Source: Pseudomonas frederiksbergensis (GTDB lineage: Bacteria > Pseudomonadota > Gammaproteobacteria > Pseudomonadales > Pseudomonadaceae). Taken from it: a stretch of 64,000 nucleotides of DNA. The notes below the pieces were generated by a model. That model was not told the DNA's origin and did not search any database. It saw only the letters and a program-made list of their open reading frames with translations. The stretch is from NCBI RefSeq assembly GCF_003732705.1, contig NZ_MOBR01000009.1, positions 649,034 through 713,033 of the forward strand. The letters are read 5' to 3'. Positions 7,777 to 15,115 of this stretch are shown here, piece after piece. Positions within the stretch are counted from its first letter, which is position 1, and each line of letters begins with the position of its first letter. Made by a program: the position numbers and the translations under genes.

Positions 7777-8928
7777 CTACAAAACCTCTTGGACGAGTTC
7801 AGATTCGAGGTGGATTGACGCCTTTGCGGTACTTCTGGACCCGTCGAAGAAATCGCGGAACGCAGTCGTCAGAAGGAGGATCCATGCCGGTTTGATGGAG
7901 CCGATGCATCCGATCCTGAAGCTGCGTGTCTGAGGATGCAGCTTGGAATAGATGTAGAGGTTGTAGGTGGCGAGATGCACGTACAGCGCATCGAAATCCT
8001 GCTGGGTATCGATGATCCCGTCCGCCGTGAGCGCCAGACAGACAGGTGAGCGCACTTGAGCGTTCAGAAGCGGCGATGCATAGCGTCCGACCGCGCGGAC
8101 GATTTCGTCACGCACCGCGCCGTAACGTTCGCCGCGGCCAATCACGCCTTCTACAGTCAACACGTCCAGCGCTTTTGCACACGCCTGGATCACGTGTGTA
8201 GGTGGCGTGGATCGCCATTCGCCGGTCTGCTCGAAACTCCGCCACTGGTCCCGGACATCGAGGACAAATGAATTGATCGGGTTACCCTTGTTGCGCAGCA
8301 GTTCCAGCGATGCGATCACGAACGCTACGCCCGGTGGCCCCTCGATGCATTTATTGCTGGAGGTCACCAGCACATCGAAGCCGGTTCGCCTGGCACTGAT
8401 GTCGACGGCGCCAAAAGAACTCATCGCGTCGATTATCGTCCGGATGCCGCGTCGTTTGGCGAGAGCCACGATGGCATCGAGGGGATTGATGACGCCGGTT
8501 GTCGTCTCGCAATGCACGAAGCACAGGTGGGTGATCGTGCGGTCCTGCTCCAGGTACGCAGCGATATCGACGACCGAGAGCGGTTGATCACTCGAGGCGT
8601 TCATGCTGACGGCCTGCACGCCCCGCAGCTTCAGAATTTTCAGTATTCGCTCGCCATAAATACCGTTGATGCAAACGAGCGGACGATCGGACGAGCCGAT
8701 GAAAGAGGCCAACGCGGCTTCAATGCCGTAGGTACCGCTGCCCTGAATGGGGACAACTGAATGCGTGCCGTTCCCTTCGATCAGGTCGATTATCCGTTCG
8801 CGCATCGAAGCGGTTATATCTTTGAAACTCTGATCGCGCGAGCCCATATCGAACTGCATCTGCGCTTTCACTTCGTCGCTTAAAGCCAGCGGGCCTGGTG
8901 TCATTAAAAAATGATGCTGTCCAGACAT
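7777..8928 (-). CDS. rtxA: Class V aminotransferase, PhnW-like (RtxA N-terminal half equivalent)
   Basis: 383 aa from ATG 8928 (MSGQHHFLMTPGP), chosen because AAGGAG lies six bases upstream; a longer in-frame start at 9036 lacks family similarity. The motifs TPGPLALS, GSGTYGIEAAL, IDAMSSFG and SSNKCIEGPPG (PLP lysine) are those of 2-aminoethylphosphonate/alanine-glyoxylate class V aminotransferases. RtxA of Bradyrhizobium has an N-terminal aminotransferase half that makes serinol (2-amino-1,3-propanediol) from dihydroxyacetone phosphate; this gene, first in the operon and directly before the sulfhydrylase-like gene, fits that job. An ordinary PhnW is unlikely because no phosphonate genes are nearby. 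Calling it the N-terminal RtxA part is an inference from fold, order and neighbours. Confidence 0.78.
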   Translation of the reverse strand: MSGQHHFLMTPGPLALSDEVKAQMQFDMGSRDQSFKDITASMRERIIDLIEGNGTHSVVPIQGSGTYGIEAALASFIGSSDRPLVCINGIYGERILKILKLRGVQAVSMNASSDQPLSVVDIAAYLEQDRTITHLCFVHCETTTGVINPLDAIVALAKRRGIRTIIDAMSSFGAVDISARRTGFDVLVTSSNKCIEGPPGVAFVIASLELLRNKGNPINSFVLDVRDQWRSFEQTGEWRSTPPTHVIQACAKALDVLTVEGVIGRGERYGAVRDEIVRAVGRYASPLLNAQVRSPVCLALTADGIIDTQQDFDALYVHLATYNLYIYSKLHPQTRSFRIGCIGSIKPAWILLLTTAFRDFFDGSRSTAKASIHLESELVQEVL

Positions 8929-9340
8929 ATAACGCTCCTTATTATATGCAGATGAGAAGACAACTTCGGCGCCCTGTCCAACAGCAGGCACACGTAAAAC
9001 CGCTTGCATCAAGCACAGCGGATCCACGGTACTCACCGAGCAGACGAATGCACAGTTAGTTGGCCGGTAAGGGTGTTTAAAAACGTTTAGCGAATCTTAT
9101 TCGAAAGGCACGGTCATCCATAATCACCTGCTCAGTTATTCCATTAACCCGATTTTTGACTACCTGACTTAGATGGTTTGGATCCATTCTTGGGGGTCAG
9201 GTGGCGAGACAGTATTGTTCCGCAAAAACTCCGTCAATCATTTTTTTAAAAATGGGGTATATCAAAAAAGCATACATATATTCTTGCCTCTGTTCTTCCG
9301 TGAACAACGGCTTACATGGCTTTTGTAATGCTATCGAAAA
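8929..9340 (-). promoter_or_regulatory. Intergenic region upstream of the rhizobitoxine-type operon
   Basis: 412 nt without a credible gene, AT-richer by eye than its surroundings, between the lysR stop and the first operon gene. It must hold the operon promoter unless transcription runs on from lysR. A strong ribosome binding site (AAGGAG on the minus strand) sits at about 8934-8939. I could not pick a convincing -35/-10 pair. Confidence 0.4.
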
Positions 9341-10279
9341 TCATCCGGCAACATTCGTGTTGCCAGACACCGCCTCTTTTATCCCGGCGACGCTCAGTTG
9401 TGCCTCTTCGCGCAGCACCTCGCAGAAGGCGTCGACGGATACCGATGCCGGCCGATGATTCGGCCGGATCAACATGACGCGATAGGGCACTGACAAGTTG
9501 AGCGACCGAATGACCAGATCGCGCCCCGCCTCCGCCAACGCGGTCAGTGGATTGATGATGGCCACGCCCAATCCTTGCCTGACCATGGCACAGACCGACG
9601 CCGCGTTACCCGTTTCGATCACGGTGCGCCGATTGACCTGTGCCTGGCGAAAGTGCTCATCGAGTGTCTGCCGGTAAATGTCCAGACTGGCAAGATTGAT
9701 GAAGTCGATTTGATGAAAATCCTCCAGTGAAAGGACCGTTTTCGCCGCCAGGGGATGCCCCGGTGGAAGGACGCATACCAGATCGGCACTGAACAGTAAC
9801 TCGCCGCGTGTACCGCGCGGCACCTGGTGCACTTCGATCAGCCCGAGGTCGTGCTGCTGCGTCACAAGCGACTCCTCAAGCAATGGCGATTCCTGTGACA
9901 CGATGCTCACGCTGATACCCGCATGCGCTTGATAAAAGCGCCGGCACACCTTCGGTAGCAACGTCTGCGAAAACAATGGAAGACACGTGAGGGCGAGCCG
10001 ACCGTGCTCGAAATTGCGGATGGATTGCGCGTAATGATCGATGCGCTCCAGGCCGACATAGCAGCGCTCAACCTCATCGAGCAGCATCAAGGCCTGGGCG
10101 GTCGGTAGCAACCTGCCTCCCTCGCGATCAAACAACCGCAAGCCGGAAACCAGTTCGAGCCGGGCCAGCTCGCGACTGACCGTTGGCTGCGAGGTGAACA
10201 GCAAACGAGCCGCCCCGGTGACGCTGCCTGCCAGCATGATGGAGCGAAATACTTCAATCTGCCGTAGTGAAATCTTCAC
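9341..10279 (-). CDS. lysR: LysR-type regulator, close to enterobacterial LysR
   Basis: 312 aa. The N-terminal winged helix-turn-helix (residues about 5-65, with TSQPTVSRELARLE) is nearly identical in pattern to E. coli LysR, and the effector domain shares long stretches with it (CLPLFSQTLLPK, VSQESPLLEE, CVLPPGHPLA, SVCAMVRQGLGVAIINPLTAL). E. coli LysR activates lysA, sensing diaminopimelate and lysine. It is divergent from the lysA-like gene, exactly the E. coli layout, so it probably controls that gene. It also lies upstream of, and in the same direction as, the rhizobitoxine-type operon, separated by 412 nt; control of that operon cannot be excluded. Confidence 0.85.
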   Translation of the reverse strand: MKISLRQIEVFRSIMLAGSVTGAARLLFTSQPTVSRELARLELVSGLRLFDREGGRLLPTAQALMLLDEVERCYVGLERIDHYAQSIRNFEHGRLALTCLPLFSQTLLPKVCRRFYQAHAGISVSIVSQESPLLEESLVTQQHDLGLIEVHQVPRGTRGELLFSADLVCVLPPGHPLAAKTVLSLEDFHQIDFINLASLDIYRQTLDEHFRQAQVNRRTVIETGNAASVCAMVRQGLGVAIINPLTALAEAGRDLVIRSLNLSVPYRVMLIRPNHRPASVSVDAFCEVLREEAQLSVAGIKEAVSGNTNVAG

Positions 10280-10309
10280 CTGTTCTTCCTGAAGTCGATG
10301 AGGGAAGGC

Positions 10310-10320
10310 ATATCAGATAT
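10310..10320. promoter_or_regulatory. Palindrome in the lysR-lysA divergent promoter
   Basis: ATATC-A-GATAT, an 11-bp perfect dyad of the T-N(x)-A type bound by LysR proteins, placed between the lysR start (10279) and the lysA start (10403). A candidate LysR operator; no other dyad of equal quality was noticed in this gap. Confidence 0.45.
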
Positions 10321-10402
10321 GAATGGCTCTCAAAAAAAAAGCTATTTTTATACATGCGTACGGACGGGCATGCTGCACCGGCATTCCCTTAGAGCAAGTG
10401 TC

Positions 10403-11641
10403 ATGACACGTCCCTCACCGTTCACACTCCTGGCTGACTCGTTGCAGCTCCACGGCTCCCCGCTGTGGTGTTATGACGCGCTGACGATTCGTGAACGAGT
10501 CAACAGCTTGCGTGAATTCGACACCATCCGGTATGCGCAAAAAGCCTGTTCCAACCTGCACATCCTGCGCCTGATGCATGAGCAAGGTTTACAGGTAGAC
10601 GCCGTGTCCATCGGTGAGGTGGAGCGCGCGTTGATCGCGGGTTTTCGCGCCAGTGGTTCTCCCGCCGGCATCGTATTCACGTGCGACCTTCTCGACCAAA
10701 CGACCCTGAAGCGCGTCGTTGAGCTGGGCGTCGAGGTCAACGCCGGTTCCATCGACATGTTGCGCCAGTTAGGCGAGTGTTCGCCGGGACACCGCGTGTG
10801 GCTGCGTATCAATCCCGGGTTCGGACACGGGCACAGCCGCAAGACCAATACAGGTGGAGAAAACAGCAAACACGGTATCTGGCATGAGCAGATTCAGGAT
10901 GCGCTGGCCGTGATACGAGAATTTCGCCTGGAGCTGGTGGGTGTGCACATGCACATCGGCTCGGGAGTGGATTACTCGCATCTGGAACAGGTCGCGCGGG
11001 CGATGGTCCTGTTGGTGGGCTCGTTGGGCCAGGATATCGAGGCGTTCTCCATCGGCGGAGGACTCTCGACGCCCTATCACCGCGAAGACGTTGCAGTGGA
11101 TATCCAGCGTTATGCGCGGACCTGGGCAGCGGCGAAGCAGGAAATCGAGGCTCTACTGGGCCATTCGGTGCGCATGGAGATAGAACCAGGCAGATTCCTG
11201 ATGGCCGAATCTGGCTATCTGGTATGCGAAGTGCGGGCGGTCAAGCGCATGGGAAAGCATAACTATGTACTGGTTGACGCCGGTTTCAACGACTTGATGC
11301 GCCCAGCCATGTATGGCGCCTTTCACCATATGACGTTGATCGACGCCAATGGCCAGCCGGTTGATCGCCCGCAACAGCCCACGATTGTCGGTGGCCCTCT
11401 GTGCGAGTCCGGCGATATTTTCACCCAGGATGAACAAGCGCTCCGGCCACAATCGCTTCCCCAGGCGAAAGTAGGTGATCTACTGGTATTCCATGACGCC
11501 GGTGCCTACGGTTCTTCAATGTCCTCCAACTACAACAGTCGGCCGCTGTTGCCTGAAGTACTACTGGTTAACGGGCAATCCCGACTTATTCGGCGTCGAC
11601 AGCCGCTAAGTGCTCTATACGAACTTGAGTTAGGACTTTAA
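10403..11641 (+). CDS. lysA: Diaminopimelate decarboxylase, enterobacterial type
   Basis: 412 aa from ATG 10403 (MTRPSPFTLLAD); in-frame starts at 10298 and 10370 would add residues not found in E. coli LysA. The sequence follows E. coli LysA closely: FAQKACSN-type motif with the PLP lysine (IRYAQKACSN), GFGHGHSRKTNTGGENSKHGIW written as the family's central block, HMHIGSG, SIGGGLS, EPGRFLMAESG and GPLCESGD with the active-site Cys. It converts meso-diaminopimelate to lysine and CO2. Pseudomonas usually has another lysA near dapF, so this may be a second, acquired copy with its own LysR. Its position beside an operon for a PLP-enzyme inhibitor raises the idea of a resistant copy, which the sequence alone cannot show. 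Confidence 0.9.
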   Translation: MTRPSPFTLLADSLQLHGSPLWCYDALTIRERVNSLREFDTIRYAQKACSNLHILRLMHEQGLQVDAVSIGEVERALIAGFRASGSPAGIVFTCDLLDQTTLKRVVELGVEVNAGSIDMLRQLGECSPGHRVWLRINPGFGHGHSRKTNTGGENSKHGIWHEQIQDALAVIREFRLELVGVHMHIGSGVDYSHLEQVARAMVLLVGSLGQDIEAFSIGGGLSTPYHREDVAVDIQRYARTWAAAKQEIEALLGHSVRMEIEPGRFLMAESGYLVCEVRAVKRMGKHNYVLVDAGFNDLMRPAMYGAFHHMTLIDANGQPVDRPQQPTIVGGPLCESGDIFTQDEQALRPQSLPQAKVGDLLVFHDAGAYGSSMSSNYNSRPLLPEVLLVNGQSRLIRRRQPLSALYELELGL

Positions 11642-11764
11642 TCCTGCTGGCGACCTTTCCATTCATGAAACATGTTCACGTCACTAACCAGTGGACACGC
11701 CATTATTAAGAGCAAAGTTAGCGCATGCCATGAAAAAGGCGAACGCCTCATAAATAGCGGCATC

Positions 11765-12028
11765 TTATTTATGGCTCCCCCGTGAGGCTATTTCCTTTAA
11801 AAGTGCAATAGACAGTTCAATCAGCTCTGCGTTTACCTGAATGGATTGCTGCACTCTTGTTTCGTCATCCGTTATTAACCGCCCGCCTTTTCCTGATATC
11901 GCCCTGTGACAGTTCCGGCGCCTTTCATTAGTCAGCGTGTGTCGAGCAATTCGACGGTGCACTTTATGCCACCGAGCATTGCTCTTTGCAGGCGTGCCGC
12001 GTAAAAGTGCCTGTCCCTTATCGATCAA
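11765..12028 (-). CDS. Possible small protein of unknown function
   Basis: 87 codons on the minus strand in the 400-nt gap between lysA and the GNAT gene. Only the last 35 residues or so (TDDETRVQQSIQVNAELIELSIALLKEI) look protein-like, forming an amphipathic helix; the basic N-terminal part looks like random translation and the start overlaps the leader of the GNAT gene. It may be a short real gene with an unusual start, a decayed remnant, or chance. I see no other feature in 11642-12042. Confidence 0.25.
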   Translation of the reverse strand: MIDKGQALLRGTPAKSNARWHKVHRRIARHTLTNERRRNCHRAISGKGGRLITDDETRVQQSIQVNAELIELSIALLKEIASRGSHK

Positions 12029-12042
12029 GCAAGGAGCAATGG

Positions 12043-12558
12043 ATGCTGGCGTTACACACTGAGCGGCGGTATTTCCGGACCATGGTCGAGTCTGACTGGC
12101 CGCTGTTCCTCAGGCTTCACTCCGAACCCCAAACCATGCAGTTCGTATTCGGCGAAATTGCCGAAGAGCAGATTCGCAAAGGCTTCGATCACCGGCTCCC
12201 GGCGTGGACGCCGCAGTCCGATCATTGGTTGTGTCTGGTGGTCGTCGACAAGGCCAGCAAACAGGCGCTGGGGGTCAGTGGTTTCCGCATTCTGTCGCCG
12301 GGTCACGCCGAAGTCGGCACCTTGCTGTTGCCGGAGTTCCAAGGCAAGGGGTTCGGCACGGAGTCACGCATCGCGATCATCGACTACGCCGCTTCTATCG
12401 GCCTGGAGTCGCTGGAATCAACCGTGACCGACGGCAATATCGCCTCGTGCAAGGTGCTGGAGAAATGCGGTTTCGTGTTTGACCGCCGCGTACCCCAGGC
12501 CTATCAGATTGGTGATCAATGGTTTGACGACCTGATCTACCAGCGTCGACTCACTTGA
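12043..12558 (+). CDS. GNAT-family N-acetyltransferase (RimJ/RimL-like)
   Basis: 171 aa from ATG 12043, preceded six bases upstream by AAGGAG; this decides against the longer frame from 11986. It has the RimJ-type pattern: N-terminal LHTERRYFRTM, a GxxGF stretch (ALGVSGFRIL), the acetyl-CoA loop FQGKGFGTE and ASCKVLEKCGFVFDRR near the C-terminus. These enzymes move acetyl from acetyl-CoA to an amino group of a protein or small molecule. Its stop overlaps the start of the MFS gene (TGATG), so the two are coupled. Substrate unknown; acetylation of an exported or toxic amino compound is a reasonable guess because both neighbouring clusters make such compounds. Confidence 0.85.
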   Translation: MLALHTERRYFRTMVESDWPLFLRLHSEPQTMQFVFGEIAEEQIRKGFDHRLPAWTPQSDHWLCLVVVDKASKQALGVSGFRILSPGHAEVGTLLLPEFQGKGFGTESRIAIIDYAASIGLESLESTVTDGNIASCKVLEKCGFVFDRRVPQAYQIGDQWFDDLIYQRRLT

Positions 12559-13796
12559 TGAGTCAGCGCCCGAACACCTTGGCCTCTCTGCGTGCCCTGC
12601 CCCATCCGACGCGTTGGTTGTTGCTCGGGATCGGATTGGCCCGGGTCGCCTCCTTCATGATCTGGCCGTTCATTGCCGTGGCAATGAATAAACGCTTCGG
12701 CACACCGATCACCGAGATTGGCGCGCAACTGGCCCTCGGCGCATTGATCTCGATTGCCTTGTCGCCGCTCAGTGGCTTGCTGGGGGATCGCTTCAACTCG
12801 CGCAACCTGATGCTCTTCGGCTGCGCTTTGTGCGCCAGTTGTTATCTGTTGATGGGCCTTGCGCCTGGGCAGACCAGCTATTTCGTGGCGATCATCGGTA
12901 TGGCGCTGTCCCAGAGCATTCTCGAGCCGCTGTTGCGCATGCTGTTGAGTGACACGGCAGTCGATGATGCCCAGCGCACCTTCCTTTTTCATATCCGTTA
13001 TTACGTGGTCAATTGCGCGGCGGCCATCGGCCCGCTGATCGGCTTGTGGTTTGCCAACCATGAAAGCGACGGTGTGTTTGCCATTGCCGTGTGCGTCTAC
13101 GCCGTGCTGACGCTGACCATTCTCAACGCCGCCCGCGCGCGGTCGGGCAATCCGCACCTGAAGAAAACCGTCTCGCCACCGCTGCGGGATATTTTCCGCG
13201 CGATACTCGGCAGCAAACTGTTCCTGTCGATCATCGTCGCCAACTTTTTCCTGGTGCTGGTCTACGCGCAAATCGATGAACCGCTGACTTTTTACCTGCT
13301 GCAATTGAGCGTCGACGACATCAACCACATCATCGCCATGATGAGTTTCACCAACGCCGCCGTGGTGCTGGTGGTGCACCTGTTCCTGATGAGTTGGCTG
13401 ATCGCCCTCGCCGACAAGACCGCCTACCTGATGGCGCTGGGCTGCCTGATGGTCGCGCACGCGATCATTGCGCTGAACACCGGGGCCTGGTGGGCGGGCT
13501 GGCTGTTTGCCGTGGTCTTCGCCACCTTCGCCGAAATCATTGTGATGCCGCTGTTCGGCACGCTGATTGATCGCCTGGCGCCACCGGGCATGCGCGGCAG
13601 TTTTATCGGGATTTCGATGCTGGCCGGGTTTGGCTCGGCCCTGGCACCGCTGCTGGGGGCGGTGGTGATTGCGCATTTTGGTGGTGCGCTGTTGTTCTGG
13701 GGGTTGGCGTTGGCGTGTATTCCGATTGGGTTGCTGGGGTATCGGGTGTTGCGGGTTAGTCAGCCGGAGGTGGTGTCAGCCACCTCCCCTGTATGA
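12558..13796 (+). CDS. MFS transporter
   Basis: 412 aa from ATG 12558, which shares one base with the preceding stop; a TTG one codon earlier is possible. About twelve hydrophobic segments in two halves, with an MFS loop 2-3 type sequence GLLGDRFNSRNLM (G-x-x-x-D-R) after segment 2 and the halves joined by a basic stretch (ARARSGNPHLKKT). Likely a proton-driven efflux or uptake protein of the inner membrane. It is coupled to the GNAT gene and converges on the dioxygenase gene of the NRPS cluster, with a REP hairpin between. It may export the peptide product, but no sequence feature proves a link. Confidence 0.88.
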   Translation: MSQRPNTLASLRALPHPTRWLLLGIGLARVASFMIWPFIAVAMNKRFGTPITEIGAQLALGALISIALSPLSGLLGDRFNSRNLMLFGCALCASCYLLMGLAPGQTSYFVAIIGMALSQSILEPLLRMLLSDTAVDDAQRTFLFHIRYYVVNCAAAIGPLIGLWFANHESDGVFAIAVCVYAVLTLTILNAARARSGNPHLKKTVSPPLRDIFRAILGSKLFLSIIVANFFLVLVYAQIDEPLTFYLLQLSVDDINHIIAMMSFTNAAVVLVVHLFLMSWLIALADKTAYLMALGCLMVAHAIIALNTGAWWAGWLFAVVFATFAEIIVMPLFGTLIDRLAPPGMRGSFIGISMLAGFGSALAPLLGAVVIAHFGGALLFWGLALACIPIGLLGYRVLRVSQPEVVSATSPV

Positions 13797-13802
13797 AATT
13801 TA

Positions 13803-13902
13803 CCCCTTGTGGGAGCGAGCTTGCTCGCGATAGCGGTGTGTCAGTCGACATTGTTATCGCCTGATACGCCGCTATCGCGAGCAAGCTCGCTCCCACAGGG
13901 GA
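13803..13902. repeat. REP-type inverted pair (BIME)
   Basis: Two near-identical inverted copies of a GGGAGCGAGCTTGCTCGCGA unit at about 13807-13835 and 13869-13900, separated by a short spacer. This is the common P. fluorescens-group REP doublet. It lies between the convergent stops of the MFS and dioxygenase genes, where it may also act as a transcript end or stabiliser. Confidence 0.9.
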
Positions 13903-13914
13903 AGTGTTGTGCCT

Positions 13915-14784
13915 TCAAGCGCGGGGTTGTTTACCGAGGATGGTCACGCGTTCGCCATAGCGCGAATGCGGAAAATAATCCCAGACCGCGTGATGCTGGG
14001 TGCAGCGGTTGTCCCAGAACACCAGGGTGTTGGGCGCCCAGCGCACGCGGCAACTGAGGATCGGTTCCCGTGCGATCAGGTCGAACAGCATGTTCAACAG
14101 CATCTGACTCTCGCCGCCCGACAACTGGACGATGTGCGAGGTAAACCCGGAATTGACGAACAGCGTCTTGCGCCCGGTTTCAGGGTGACGGACCACCACC
14201 GGGTGTTCGGTCTTGGGCAGATTGGCCGGTGGCTGGAAGCCCTTCCACGGAATCTCGCCATCATGGATCGCCGTCAACTCACCCAGGAACTGCTGCATCG
14301 TGGGTGACAGCATTTCAACCGCCAGGTGCATGTTGGCGAACAGCGTGTCGCCGCCGGTGCCGATGGCCGGGGTTTCCTTGACGTACAGCATCGAGCCCAT
14401 AGACGGTTCCAGGTCGGCGGTGCCGTCGGTGTGCCAGGTTTCCCCGGCGACGAACCGCGATTGTGCGTTGGCGCGGATCACCACCAGCTCCGGGTCATCG
14501 CCATCGATGTCCTCCACCGGCAAGGCCCGCAGTTCGCCGAACAGTCGGCCAAACGCCTTGTGCTGTTCCACCGTCAGGTGCTGGTCGCGGAAGACCAGCA
14601 CATGATTCTCCAGAAAGGCGCGGCGCACTTCTGCGAGCTGTTCGTCGCTCAACGGTTGCGCCAGGTCCACGCCGCTGACCTCGGCGCCGATGATCGGCGT
14701 CAGACGGTCCACTGCGATGATTTTGTAAGGCGCACGGGCTTGCCCTGCGATGTGCTCGATAGCCTTCAATGCCAATTGATCCAT
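13915..14784 (-). CDS. TauD/TfdA-family Fe(II)/2-oxoglutarate dioxygenase
   Basis: 289 aa. The facial triad is visible: His118 and Asp120 in GETWHTDGT and His264 in NRCTQHHAVWDY, followed by Arg275 (FPHSRYGERV) that binds 2-oxoglutarate. The family hydroxylates unactivated carbons using O2 and 2-oxoglutarate; in NRPS clusters members hydroxylate amino acids free or on the carrier. It is last in the NRPS-PKS transcription unit, after the MbtH gene and a REP element. Together with a proline-activating module followed by KS-KR it resembles the detoxin/rimosamide trio, where such an enzyme is thought to hydroxylate the pyrrolidine. A role in taurine use is unlikely here. Confidence 0.88.
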   Translation of the reverse strand: MDQLALKAIEHIAGQARAPYKIIAVDRLTPIIGAEVSGVDLAQPLSDEQLAEVRRAFLENHVLVFRDQHLTVEQHKAFGRLFGELRALPVEDIDGDDPELVVIRANAQSRFVAGETWHTDGTADLEPSMGSMLYVKETPAIGTGGDTLFANMHLAVEMLSPTMQQFLGELTAIHDGEIPWKGFQPPANLPKTEHPVVVRHPETGRKTLFVNSGFTSHIVQLSGGESQMLLNMLFDLIAREPILSCRVRWAPNTLVFWDNRCTQHHAVWDYFPHSRYGERVTILGKQPRA

Positions 14785-14822
14785 GTTCCCTCACCTTATT
14801 ATTTGAATGGCCGATCACCAAA

Positions 14823-14920
14823 CCCTGTGGGAGCGGGCTTGCTCGCGAAAGCGGTGTGTCAGGCGACATCAATGTTGACTGTGCCGCCGCATTCGCGAGC
14901 AAGCCCGCTCCCACAGGGGG
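14823..14920. repeat. REP-type inverted pair
   Basis: Same family as the element at 13803: GGGAGCGGGCTTGCTCGCGA and its inverted copy at about 14827-14850 and 14890-14918. It occupies most of the 145-nt gap between the MbtH and dioxygenase genes inside the cluster, so it may separate or attenuate expression of the last gene. Confidence 0.88.
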
Positions 14921-14929
14921 TGACGATGT

Positions 14930-15115
14930 TCAATGCTGAAGCGACCGCGGCCGCATATCGCTCCAGTGTTCAGCGATGTAATCCAGGCAAACCTGCCGCT
15001 CACCGCGCTGCCCCACCTCGGTCCATCCATTGGCCATCGGCTTGCCCACCGGCCACAGGGAGTACTGGCCTTCGTCGTTGCGTACCACATCGAATTGCGG
15101 GTTGGTCTCACTCAT
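14930..15115 (-). CDS. MbtH-like NRPS accessory protein
   Basis: 61 aa, complete. It has the family core: NDEGQYSLWPVGKP, then NGWTEVGQRG and the C-terminal IAEHWSDMRP with the invariant tryptophans and the NxEGQxSLWP pattern. MbtH proteins bind adenylation domains and make them soluble and active. The start overlaps the end of the NRPS-PKS gene by 8 nt and follows a GGAGGGCGA, so it is made together with the synthetases. It probably serves one or more of the six adenylation domains of this cluster. Confidence 0.95.
   Translation of the reverse strand: MSETNPQFDVVRNDEGQYSLWPVGKPMANGWTEVGQRGERQVCLDYIAEHWSDMRPRSLQH

Noticed and set aside
7773..7779. A single stop codon breaking a fused rtxA gene
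   Set aside because: The two halves are in different frames and each has its own proper start and end (AAGGAG for the first, family-like N-terminus for the second), so a simple nonsense mutation or one-base error does not explain it.
8941..8946. TATAAT on the minus strand as the -10 box of the toxin operon
   Set aside because: Transcription would begin at or inside the ribosome binding site at about 8934-8939, leaving no room for translation initiation.
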